This document shows positions 33,163 to 44,948 of a stretch of DNA of 64,000 bases, in pieces. Source of the DNA: Panax quinquefolius (taxonomy: Eukaryota > Streptophyta > Magnoliopsida > Apiales > Araliaceae); the NCBI GenBank assembly GCA_020205615.1, contig CM035160.1, positions 121,611,552-121,675,551 on the forward strand, in the 5' to 3' direction. Positions within the stretch are counted from its first letter, which is position 1, and the number at the start of each line of letters is the position of its first letter. Both the position numbers and the translations under genes were made by a program. The notes under the pieces were generated by a model, which searched no databases, was not told the DNA's origin, and worked only from the letters and a program-made list of their open reading frames with translations.

Positions 33163-36100
33163 TGTAACGCCCGAGAAAATTGGATTTTTATGACAATTAA
33201 ATTTTTATTTGATTATGTGAATTAAATGAATTTAATTGATTTCTTTGTGAGTAAGCTATGTGAAGTTCGTTCTATGACCTAGAATGTGCTAATGTGGTTA
33301 GTATTCTGGCTACTTGTTAGAAATAATTGTTTGGAATTTCCAAGACGAAAATAATTATTTTCTTAGAAATTTCCGTAAAAACACTATTCGTCCGTTTCTG
33401 TTCGGGGAATTATTTTGAAATTCCGAGAAATGCGTAATGATAGAATATCGTGATAAGATGGAATATATTATAATATTATATTTATGGCAAATGCAGTTTT
33501 CGCCTGCGGACTTAAAACCTAAGGGTTAAGTATATTAATTTCTGAGAAGGAAATAATATGCGTAGAAGGAATGTCGTTAGGGTTAATGTGAGTGTTGTAC
33601 ATTAGGTGATACTATTTAGTATCTATGTATAATACGTTGGGTAAATACGAAGTACAATACGATTATTGTACGGGTAGTATACGGAGATAATACGTGAATT
33701 ATACGTATGTGGCACGATTAGTATTAAAGAATTAAGTTAAGACTTAATGGCTAATTCATTTGAGTTGGATTATTAATTAATCCAATCATTTGAATGACCA
33801 AGGCCCAATGTTAATTTAGTTAAGCCCAATTCATTAAAATCGAGGCAGTGGGTCAAACCGGTGGGTCCTTAGAATGGGTAAAACCCATGGGGCAACCCAT
33901 GGGATGTCACATGGGATGGTGGGGTAAGCCACCTTGGTGTGGAAGCCAAGCATAAGGCTTGGTCACCAAGTGTTTTACTTGGTGACCACACATGAATAGT
34001 AAGGAGGTGATGGTTCTTTGATAATTATGCCCTCCATTCTAGTTTTCTATAAATAAGAAGCTAGGTTGATTCATTTGGGAGTTTTTCAACTTGCCAACCT
34101 AGATTATTTGAGAGAGAAAGAGAGCTATACTTGCAAGCATACACTTTGGAAGCTTTAACTTCTATTTTTCCAAAAGATTTCTTAAGAGTTCTTGAGGTAA
34201 TACTTCTTGTTTCTCATCTCCATCTCTTTTAGATTTTCTTTTATTTTAGAGAATCATGAAGGGGTGGTATATGTCTTGAATGAGGATTTAAAGATGACTT
34301 ACCATAGATTCAATCTCTATAGGTCATAAGATTACAACAAATAATAAGGTTTTTGAACCATGAAAATATTGATAGTTGAGATCGATTGTTGATAAACAAT
34401 TGAGCTCCATCAATACGTTAGTATATACATCTTGTTTGGTTAGGATGTAGATAGGAAATCCATGGAGTATTCCATGTGATTTGGCTTAGAGAACATTAGT
34501 AACGAAGTTATGGCAAATTTTACGGAAATAGACGTTAAACGTCGAAAACGTAGAAATTCCGAAATGGTAGTCAAAAGTTCTTGTGAGACTTGAAAACGTT
34601 AGTTTTCAATGTCAACACGTGAGATATGGTAATTAAGAGTTGTGGGTTCGAGAATCGTCGAATTCCGACTTAGAACGAAGAAAATGAGCATTGAACGCTT
34701 ATTAACGTTTACGAACGTATATAAAATGAACTCAATAGTGAATTCTGAGTTAATGGATTCGAAAGTGTTGAATTCTTATATGAAAACATAAAGGATGTAA
34801 TTTCGACTTGTAGGAATTGAATGGGTCAATTCGGATGTAAAGCGAACAAATTAGAAGCGGGAGTTTCATTAGAAAAAGAAAGCGGTTTGGCCAAGCTGGT
34901 GCATTGACTTCGGCGTCAATGGCCGCAAAAAACCGATACAAAGTCATGGTAGCCATAGCACTGGACTTCGTAAAGTACCACTGCTAACTTCATGCGCAAA
35001 TACCACTAAAATACAAAGGATCTTTGAGTCTTGCTTGGCCTTGGCGGTGGAAAAAAGTTGACAAGTTAGGTTTTAAACTTCGGTTGTTTAGAGACCTACA
35101 TGAGTTGAGTTTATATACTCAATAAATATACTAAGACTAATCCTATATTACCTATACTAAGGTATAGGGTATGAAACATAGGAATGTAATGCATGTTAAC
35201 AAGATATGTACAATGAACAAAGTTGGTACCTTATCAAGCGATGTTTGAGTCCAGGTTAATAAAGCGTCGGTTAAGTGATAAACAAGGACGAAGGGTAATA
35301 AATCTGTTGACTTTAATAAAAATATTAAGTTAACAAAGACATAGAAGAGAAAGAAGCTTGTAGGAACAATGTGAATAGTTGTTTGATAGCTAATTACGAT
35401 TGTCTTTATGTGAATATATCATGTAGATTACAGTAAAAGGGCGTGGTCGATCGAGTAAGTTATTTGAAGATCTTTGAAAAGCGAGTTTTCTTAACAACAT
35501 CTAACTTTCATGTTAGCTAAGTTTTATGTGATTCGTTGGTGAATTGCAAAACTTGTTTTAAAGAAAGGGTCGATGCGATTTTAACTTTCGGCTAGACTAT
35601 TAAGTAATATATAGATTGATTATTATATATATCATTCTATATAGAAATGTTAATATTATCTATGCCAAGTAATTGGTACGGACGTGAAGGTAATGTTTGT
35701 CTATGAACAAACAAAAGTAATTTTCATCGATTATTCGATGGGCACTTTCGAGTTGTTAAAAAATATTAAGCGTAAATCGTTTAATGAATGAGTGTTGATC
35801 AACATAGAGTACTATAAAGGTGATCACCTAGAAGTGCTCGTAAGTTATACGGATGAACGACCTTAGTCTTTGTGGACTCCTTTTCAAGTATGAAAACCGA
35901 AATTTCTTGTTCTTGGTCTATCGTAGGTTGTAATTCTAATCTATTCTATACTTTGGGAATTGATGTTATGAAGCTGTTAAAGTATTATTGATTCATAATA
36001 CTTCATAACTATTGTTCGATTATGTTGGAATTGTTATATAATTCATGAATGTGGTATTCTGTTATCCTTGATTAAACTTCTTTGGTATCGTACTCACTTC

Positions 36101-36408
36101 TTGCGTGAATTATATAAGCTGCAGAGTTAAAGATGAGCGTCTTTGTGAATGCCAAGAGAGATAAGGGCAAAACTAAGATGGATGCTTAGGCATTGTGTAA
36201 TAGTTTAATAAGTTTGTATGTATTATACATTATGAGCAATGAACAATGTAACCGGTTTATGAACCTCGAAAGAATTATACTTTGATTGTAATAAGAAGAT
36301 AGTAATTACCTTCATTTTATTGTATTTCAATGGAATGATTGTATGGATGTTGGTATAGTAGAGCACCATCTGTCGGGTTGGAAGATACCCGAATTTGGGG
36401 GCATCACA
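33163..36408 (+). mobile_element. Solo LTR-B, gypsy-2-type family
   Basis: Starts TGTAACGCCCGAGAAAATTGG and ends TTTGGGGGCATCACA, with perfect ACATC duplications (33158-33162 and 36409-36413). It resembles the gypsy-2 LTR throughout and contains a TATA box CTATAAATAA (34047-34056), the three-palindrome module (35765-35829) and the CGGGT/ACCCG terminal hairpin. No internal region remains, so it is a recombination product. It separates pol from the third ORF of copia-1. Confidence 0.88.
35765..35829 (+). promoter_or_regulatory. Three-palindrome module in solo LTR-B
   Basis: ATTAAGCG/CGTTTAAT (35765-35785, one G-U pair), then TGTTGATCAACA (35793-35804), then AGGTGATCACCT (35818-35829), followed by AGAAGTGCTCGTAAG. 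The same order occurs in gypsy-2 and LTR-D. Confidence 0.6.
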
Positions 36409-36794
36409 ACATCTCCATCACTTATCAAAAACTCTTCGGTTTCATTATCACTACTTTGAATCATCATGAAAACCAGAGCTAGCAAACGAGTTTCTGGAAA
36501 ATCAAACGAAGAAGGATCTTCATTGAAGAATCTTACGGGAACAAAGATGAAGTCGAAACGCGTACATAAGAAATCCTCTATGCATGTAGCGTCTGATGCC
36601 ACAATCTTATCCGACGATTCAGACTCTAGTTTCTCTTTCCTAAAAGCTTCAGACGTCGAACCGTCTCACCAAGGGAAGTTGAAACAGCCAATGGATGAAG
36701 AACAATTTTTCTCACAGCCAGAGTCTCCCTCAAATCTGGTAAATCCATTCTCATCCTCCTTTGATTTGCAAGAAAATTTCTTTAGAGGACCTAG
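36409..36794 (+). pseudogene. Copia-1 envelope-position ORF, part 1
   Basis: An open frame starts at ATG 36466 (MKTRASKRVSGKSNEEG) and is Ser-, Lys- and Asp-rich with a basic N-terminal part and an acidic SDDSDSS stretch. It is cut at CCTAG (36790-36794) by solo LTR-C and continues at 39520. A third ORF after pol is a mark of SIRE-type elements. This part has no signal peptide or membrane segment that I can see. Confidence 0.7.
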
Positions 36795-37660
36795 TGTAAG
36801 ACCCCAACTTTTTGAATAAAGATGAATTTTTCTATATTTATCCTTTTTGAATATTATGGAATAAATTTAATATAATGTTATAGTTGTGGGTAGTATTTAT
36901 AAATTTTGCAAAGTATGCAAGTTGTTATATTATATTCGATTGGTCGAAGAATATTCGTTTTAGCAGGAAATATTCGTACAATGGTGCAATCATTGGTGGA
37001 CCCCACAACAGAATTATTGTCGGATTGAGAAAATGACAAAAGTATTTTTATAAAAATAATGGCGGAAGTTTTACCGTTGATACTGTTGAACTACTCGGTA
37101 GTAAAAATCTGATGTCTGGCGTGGTTGCATAGTAGCACGCGGTATTGATTATTGATGCTTACGTGAGAAGTCATTCAGTCTTGTTCAATTATTGCTATAG
37201 TAATTGTTGAATAGTATCTCATGTTATTTGATTCAATTATTGTCGATATTTTATATATTGTTAAAATCAATAATTGAGACGACAAAGTTATTAATATTAT
37301 TATTTGCAATATTAACGATGTCTAGAAGTTCTGTCAAGGAGAGGTTTGGTCACCTAATTGCGCGCCAATAGGGAAAAATCCTTATTGGAAAACCCCCTCT
37401 TTCTTGGGAACGACCTAGTCGATTAATATTGTGAATTATAATAAAGATGATAAATGTTGTTAAAATTATTAAGGTGATTTTTTATAAAGTTTGCTTATTT
37501 TATGGATTCCTATTTACCCATTTTTCAAAATATTCGGTAAATTTTTTTTATAAAGGTGGGGCCCACATGTGGGGACCACATATGGGGCCCGCATGTGATG
37601 TATGAAATCTGAAAATTGGGTGGGGATTTGATATTCACGTGGAGGGAGTATAAACATTAT

Positions 37661-37705
<45 letters not shown>

Positions 37706-39514
37706 ATAGTGGATTTTGGGTGGAGGAAAGTTTTATTATTTTATATATATATATTTGATAGTGGATGTTGGTGGAGGAAAGTTTTATTATTAAATTTCCT
37801 TTTATTATTATATATATATATTTGATAGTGGATTTTGGTGGAGAAAGTTTTATTATTTTATATATATATATTATATTATATTTAAAAGTTTTATGGACCG
37901 TCCGATTAAAAGTGAATCAATCTGGATCGTTCAGAAATTAGTTACTATGCAATCCATTCTTCTATAAATAGAAACTCATTCCTTCATTATTTCTTACGAA
38001 TTCACTGAAACTCCAGAGAGAAAAATTATAGAGAAACTATAGAAAAGATTTCTGCTACTTAACTACTCTTATATTCTGTTCTTTTACGGTAAGGGGTGTT
38101 ATTTCTTTCTTTCGTCTTAATGAAGAGAACTTATGTTATTCCATTATTTATTATACATTGGAATAACTTTGATATCGCATGAGCTACCCTATATGGTGGT
38201 GACATTCTTCTAATATTCCGTTCTTTATTATTACGTCGAATTATCACATATGCAATGCGTTTACTGTGGGACACAGTTCCATTATTTATTATTACGCCGA
38301 ATATCACATGCATGCGTTCTGTGGGACTGGGTTCCATCCTTTATTATTATTCGAGAATATCACATGCATGCGTTTCACGCCGGACTGAGTTCTGTTATTT
38401 ATTATTACATTGGAATAACACCGCTGTCTGCGATCTATCGCGTGCACGGTGATTTCTTTTGTTATTCCATTCTTTATTATACTCAGTTGGTTAAAACTTT
38501 GACTTCTATACTCCATGAAATTAGTGGAATATCCTTGATATTTGCGCTTCATCCAGTATCTTTTCATGGAAATATTCTTCTAAGCATTCTTGAATTTTAC
38601 TCTACAAAGCAGTATCATGTTGACCATTTGGACATTATCAGTTCCTAGATAAATTAATTCTTGAACTTGTTTTATTGAATTCTTATATCATTGTCATCAT
38701 CCTCATGTTTATATTTTGTTGAAAGTTATCTGTGGCCTGTAGTGCATAGACGGACTTGGTATGATTATGACTAGGGATTATTCGGTGTAATCATGACCGC
38801 AATGTTACAAATGATGTGATAAAAGTCCTCATTGGCCCGTAGTGCATTGATGGACAGTTGTTGGCATGATCATGACCATTAATGAATACACAAATATTCC
38901 TGGCCCGTAGTGCATGGATAATTGTGGTCGTGATACTAAAGAATATCCTTGGCCGTAGTGTAGGGGTGATTCGATGATGTGGATTATTTATTAAGCTGAG
39001 TCTCAGCGATAACAGTGATGAAAAACCTTTTTAATCATAAAAGATAGTAGATTTTATTTTCTACTTGACTCTTTTAATGGATTTCTTGTTCCGCTGCAGT
39101 TAAACTTGATGTCTATTATATTTATCAGTTTAACATTATTGGAGACTAATGATAATTTATTCTGCGTTATCTTAGTCATAATATTTCTTACTGGGCTAGT
39201 TGAGCTCACCCTTTCTTTCACTGTTCTCTTTTGGAAATGAGAATATAGCTGGGACGAGTCGGGGAACGGAGTGATGGTCCAAAGGATAGCATTAGTAGTC
39301 CTCACTATTCTGTGAAATAGTGTGATAATAATTGTAATGAGGACTCCTTTCGAGTTTGTATAATCTCTAGTAGACAATATTTGTATTCAAACTCACAGTT
39401 TATGTTTTGTCGTATTGTACATGACAGTTGTATTAGTAAGTTGTATTTGAATTCTGTACCATGTATCTGGCGACCCAAGATGGGTGATGTATACCTAATT
39501 TTGGGGGCGTCACA
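36795..39514 (+). mobile_element. Solo LTR-C, gypsy-1 family
   Basis: Starts TGTAAGACCCCAACTTTTTG, ends GGGGGCGTCACA, 2720 bp, with perfect CCTAG duplications (36790-36794 and 39515-39519). It is collinear with the gypsy-1 LTRs, including the TATA box, GTAGTG-loop hairpins (about 38729-38975), TAGTTGA hairpin and terminal hairpin. It differs in a GC-rich insert near 37555-37600 and in its microsatellite block. Confidence 0.9.
37660..37875 (+). repeat. TA microsatellite and ~50-bp repeat in LTR-C
   Basis: A (TA)n run at about 37668-37700 is followed by about three copies of a unit containing AGTGGATTTTGG and TGGAGGAAAGTTTTATTATT separated by short TA runs. Confidence 0.8.
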
Positions 39515-40231
39515 CCTAGTTTCGAAACTCGTTTTAAAAACTCCATTGCTATAAAATAATTTGTGTTTGAAAAATCTCTGGATCTATTTTGTCTAAAACA
39601 CTCTATTTTGAAAAAACTCTTCACTGATTGCAACATTTCTTCTATGATGTTTCCTCCTACTATTGCTTATCCTCGGTTAGTCCAATAATTTTACACTAAT
39701 CTTGAATGTAATGGGGACTGTTTTACCACATTTGTCAAGGGTAAGTCCTTATTTTTTACAAGTATTGATTTTGGTAGCATTCTTGGTATTTCTTCTGCTG
39801 GACCTTGTCCTTTCACTCTCAAAGGTGCTGCTAATATTCCTTTCCATCCCTTGGAACAGCTTCATATAGTTATGAATGATTATTCTCTTTCGTCTCTGTC
39901 TCTACCAAAAACTGTGAGTGTGTGTCCTACTGCATGTGTTTTACATAAGTTGGTTCGATATAATTTGTTCCCACGACTAGGTGGTGGAGCAGATTTCACT
40001 TATCAGGATTTAGTTGTTGTGGCTATGATTCTTAAGGGTAAAAGTTTCAATTTGTCTGAAATGATGTTGTCATATATGCAAAGAAGTATTCGTCAAACAA
40101 AGAAGTGTCTACCTTACAGTAAGTTTTTAACAAAAATTTTTACACATTTTAAAATCTCTTTGGATGATGAAATTTCTGTCACAAATCATGAGCTTATTGA
40201 CACTGCCAATTTGACAAAATCTCACATTACT
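39515..40231 (+). pseudogene. Copia-1 envelope-position ORF, part 2
   Basis: The frame resumes after the TSD and reads through ISSMMFPPTIAYPRLV, FYTNLECNGDCFTTFVKGKS, IDFGSILGISSAGP, LVRYNLFPRLGGGADFTYQD and LPYSKFLTKIFTHFKISLDD. These blocks resemble the putative plant transposon protein domain seen in third ORFs of SIRE-like elements and related plant ORFs (inference from memory of the family). Stops occur near 39557 and 39687. It is cut at TTACT (40227-40231) by LTR-D. Confidence 0.7.
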
Positions 40232-43200
40232 TGTGACGCCCCCAAATCAGGGTCTCTTCCAACCCGACAGATGGTGCTCCACAGTACTACAGTTCACACA
40301 AACATTCAATTGAAATGCCTCAAAAGAACGAATATGTCTTATATATATATATTCCAAAACAATACTAACATTCCCCAGGTTCTTTATAACCGTTACATTT
40401 GTTTTTCTTATAATATCAAATATATCATTTCAAACCTATACTATTACATAGGTAATCTACAAGTTCGCTTTAGCCTTCACTTTATCCTTGTCGAATCCTT
40501 TGGTCATATCGTCTAAGCTACAATCATATGGTTCAAGCAAGTGTGAGCATAACAAGCTCAACAAGTACACCAATTTCATTTTTAAAAGCATGCTTGAAAT
40601 ATAGGAATCACATATCTTCAATAACTGGATGATAGTTACGAAGTACTATCAATAATTCAAAATAGCTTTCCTTTTCCTTCAAAATGTTTTTCAATAACAA
40701 TATTCCATGAATCATCAATTCTAGTTCAAGACGTGAGCGTCTTATAGTTTCTTTGAAAAGAACTGACCGACACGAAGTCCGTAAGTCAAAAGATAGCTAC
40801 GAAAGTACATCTAGGTGATCAACCTATAGTACCCTATGTTGATCAACACTACATCCATTAAACGTGTGTACGTTTAAGTTGTGGCAACCTCACGTGCCCA
40901 TCGAATACTCGATGAAAATACATTTGTTTATACATATTCAGGCTTACCTTGAATCCGTACCAAAGAGTTGGCATAGGATAGCGTTAGCAATTCTATATTG
41001 AAAGACTTATAAAGAAATTAGTCAATCTATCAAGATTAGTCTAGCCGAGTTAAAACTGGCTTCGACCCTTTCTTTGAAATCATACATGCATCTCATAACG
41101 TGAATCATTTTGAAAACCTGGCTAACACAAAGGTTAGACAAGCGTTTAAGAAAAACTTGCCTTCACCGTCTGCTATAGTACAATTACGTTTCCTTTGAGC
41201 CTTTACAGTTTCTACAACACATAAGCACATAACATACCACATTAGGTCATGAATGAACATACTTAGTTCCTAAATAATCTTACCCTTCTTCTCAATCTAA
41301 TCCTGTATTAGATTTGTTATTTATTGGTTCTGACTTTCCGTCGTTCTTTTACATCATTCTTACTAACTTCGTTCTCTTATACTTAAATGAAATTATTTCA
41401 TTAATACAACTCGGTTCGAGTTAATTATCCTTCCTCACGGATTACTAACGTCCATACGTTATTAATCGAAACTCGATCGTCATTGGTGAAGTATTAAAAT
41501 TGAATATCATTTGCGTTCATCTTCAATTAACTTTCTTTTAACCCTAAGTGATCATACTTGGGGTTCAATTATGACTTGATAATGTTAAATTAAGTTCATT
41601 AGTTCGTTACTCAACAATTTCCCTTCATCTTCTACTTGTAAACATTTCTTTATTGTCTAGCTTTTTAAGGTGTATTTGTGGCGCCGGTGATCCTTTGTTG
41701 TGTTGCCACTATATGTCGCGCCGATTGGGGCTTGGAGGCCAGGACTCGTACGCTGGCCCTGAGTCCCTTTGTTAACTATCTTATTTGCGTAGCGAGTTTC
41801 TGTGGTCTAAAGCTCACTTTGGTATGGCTGTATACCGGTCATTTAAGCTTGGAGTTCTTGTGCGGACACGGACTCTGAGCCACGATAGGTTTAATGATTT
41901 TCAACTTTGCGAGATTTCCGGACTCGTAACTTCTTCGTTATAAGTCCGAATTGGCTCGTTCAAGAGCCTACGGTTCACAAATCACACACTCTACGTGGTC
42001 ATGCAAGAATTTTATCTATTCGACTTCATTTACTAAAATTTCACCTATTAGTCCATTTTAAACGAAAACGATAAACGTTCGTGAACGTTCAACGCTCGTT
42101 TCTTCGTTCTAAGTCGGAATCCGGCCATTTTTGAGTTTGCAACTCTATAATGACAAATACGACTTGTCTCCATTGAAAATCAATGTTTCCAAGATCAATA
42201 TCAAAATTCGACTTCCATTCCTAGAATTTCACGAATTCGACGATTGTCGTCTAATCGTGTGAATTCCGGCGAAACTTCGTTACTTGAGATTTATAGACCA
42301 TTTCACTTGGATTCAAATCATCATATTAATATCTTGACATTCATGCTTCATTAACTTATAAACATGATAAGTTATTACTAGTTCATTGTGAATTTGTAAT
42401 TTATGAAAATATAAACTACTTATATTTCCATTTCTCATAACTTATGACTTCTTTTCTCATGATTTCCTATGGCTTCAATCTTTTAACCACCATCCTTGCT
42501 TCTTATTATCATACCATCTTTTTAACAAAACATATGAAAAGTTCATATAAGTTCCTTATGAATTCATAACTTATTCTTGGTTTGGATTTCTTATTCATTA
42601 CGTATACGGCTTATTAAGACTTAAGCCATTTGATTCATCATTTCAACCCCTTCTTAGCATGCTTGTTCTACCAATACCCCCTTCTCTATCAATGGAAGAG
42701 AGAAAGAAACATGGTTTAAGATCACTTACTTTTGAATAACACTTGGTAAATCTTTAATCTCCTTCTTGATTCTTGAACTTCAAAGGTTAACTTGCTAGCT
42801 TATTCTCACTTACTCTCTCTAACCAATAAGCTATAAGTTATAGGTGGAAAGGCTAACAAAGAAAGTCTAACTTTATAAGTGCTTATTCTCTCAACCAAAT
42901 AAGTTGTTTAGCTTGAGAGGAGTTGGATGAATTTGAACAACCAACAAATGAATGCAAAGCTCTCTATTTATAGGCATCTCAAAGTGAGGGTAGATTAGTC
43001 ATTAAATCCTCCACCTCCTTACTATTCATTACATAGCCCTTAAGTAAACTTGGCTACCACAACACTTAGCCTCTAAGTTATCTTGCTCCCCACTTAAAAT
43101 ACTTGGTCATTACAACATATATCCAATACTTGATCACCACATTTACTTAACCCTTAAGTATTCTTGCTAATCACATAACTTAGCCACTAAGTTACTTGCT

Positions 43201-44006
43201 CATCACTTTGAATCACCCATGGGTTGCTCTATGGTTCTTACCCATTGGATATTTACTTTGGGCCTTAGCTTAATTAGCTTACTTAATCATTGGGCTTGCA
43301 CATTAAATTACCTTGGGCTTGTAATTAAACAAACATTGGGCTTACATTAATAAATTCACATTGGACTTAACCATTCAATACTTGGCTCACATAATACTTA
43401 ACAAATCCTACCAATTCTACAAATTCAATACATTGAGCTTAAAGCCTTATAACGTATAATCACGTATTCATCTCGTATTCCCCCGTATATTTATTCAATA
43501 TATACGATATACCATCATTCATACGTACTCGTATAATACCTTGTATCATACTCGTATTCTCTACCTCGTACAATACCTACGTATTATACAATCATCTCTT
43601 AATTCATTAATCGCATTACATTTCCTTCTCGTAAATCATTTTCCTTAAACGTTAGGTTTTAAGTCCATAAGCGAAATATTACATTTTTCATAACTGAAAT
43701 ATTATTGGATATTCCATCTCACCTCGATATTCTATCGTTACGTATTTCTCGGAAGTTCAAAAATAATTCCCGAGCAGAAATGCGTGAATAGTGTTTTTCG
43801 AAAATTTTCTCGGAAAGGTTTTATTTTCGTCTTGAAAATTCAAACACTTTAATTCTACCATGTAGCCAAAATCCTACGACATTCTGACATTTATAGGTTG
43901 AGAGGAAACGGCGTTCGATTAGCTTGCTCCATAAATAATTAATTAAATTCATTTAATAAAAATAAAAATTTAATTCTCAAAAATCCGATTTTCTCAGGGC
44001 GTTACA
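40232..44006 (-). mobile_element. Solo LTR-D, gypsy-2-type family, inverted
   Basis: On the minus strand it starts TGTAACGCCCTGAG and ends TTTGGGGGCGTCACA, 3775 bp, with perfect TTACT duplications (40227-40231 and 44007-44011). It shares with LTR-B and gypsy-2 the TATA box (minus strand, 42961-42974), the three-palindrome module (40813-40877), the TAGTTAT-type hairpin (40544-40560) and the terminal hairpin. A GC-richer segment at 41660-41890 sits where the other copies also vary. Confidence 0.88.
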
Positions 44007-44686
44007 TTACTTTTCATGCTGGTGAATTTGTTCGTCTTCTCCCCGATCCTCCTATTACCGAATCCTCCTCCTATTTCTCCTACTCTCGACTCATCTTCAT
44101 CTTCTTTACCAAATGCTCGTGGGTGCGATGTTATGATTTATTTTGAATGAGATTTTACAAAATCAAAATTCGTGAGAAAGGGTGATTTGGTGAAATAAGA
44201 AATCGACTTGTGATTCTAGAGAAAGGAAATTACCGATGGATGGGCCCTAAATTAACAAATTGTATCATCGTGTTGAAGATGAATTTATCGATCTTGAGTG
44301 GTTTTGAAATTGAGACATCGGCTATGGTTGAAGCACTCCAACGGAAGTTTAATCGAAACACCTGTCAATTAAGTCAAGAGGTAAAATTTGTCAGTTATCA
44401 AATTGGGGAGCTTGCAGATTTTATGGCCACCAGGTTCAATGCTATTGGCCAAAGATTCCATGTTCCAACAATGTATTCTCCAATTCCCGAATGGCCAATG
44501 AACAATTGGATGGCTGAGTACAAGGGTGACTTTCTGGATATGGAGCTTCCTCCTGCAACCTTTATTCCTAGACCACTTCGACTTGCCAACGATTACACCT
44601 TGGAAGAGCGCTTACATCGTCTTCGTCATCGCCCATACTTTACCAATCGTGCTGAACAGAGGGCCAATCTCGAAGATATTGATTGA
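44007..44686 (+). pseudogene. Copia-1 envelope-position ORF, part 3
   Basis: After the TSD the frame reads FHAGEFVRLLPDPPITESSS, then frame changes and stops around 44100-44200, then an open frame from 44210 to 44686. This has TSAMVEALQRKFNRNTCQLS, ELADFMATRFNAIGQRFHVP and LEERLHRLRHRPYFTNRAEQ. The last part looks helical and hydrophilic with no clear membrane anchor, so an envelope function is not supported by the sequence; only the position is envelope-like. Confidence 0.65.
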
Positions 44687-44948
44687 TTGAAGTCTTTTTG
44701 CATGATGCCAAAGGGGAGAAATGTCAGATTCTGTTTAAAATTTTTTGTTTTAAAGACTATGGTTTAAATTGTTAAGACTGATTGTTTAAATATGATATGG
44801 GTTGAATTACTCTACTTGGTATAATACTAACAGATGTAGGTTGGACGAATTTTTTCCTGAAATAGTTAATATACATGAATTCAGGGGGAGTTATGAATTC
44901 AGGGGGAGTTATAATTTTTGGTGTTGTCATCATCAAAAAGGGGGAGAA
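44687..44948 (+). other. Copia-1 3' UTR with polypurine tract
   Basis: The segment ends with AAAAGGGGGAGAA (44936-44948), the PPT before the 3' LTR. Two further copies of CAGGGGGAGTTAT lie at about 44882 and 44900 inside a repeated GAATTCAGGGGGAGTTAT, giving three purine-rich runs in 70 bp. Confidence 0.7.

Noticed and set aside
40232..40516. C-terminal extension of the envelope-position ORF
   Set aside because: These codons are inverted LTR-D sequence read through by chance.
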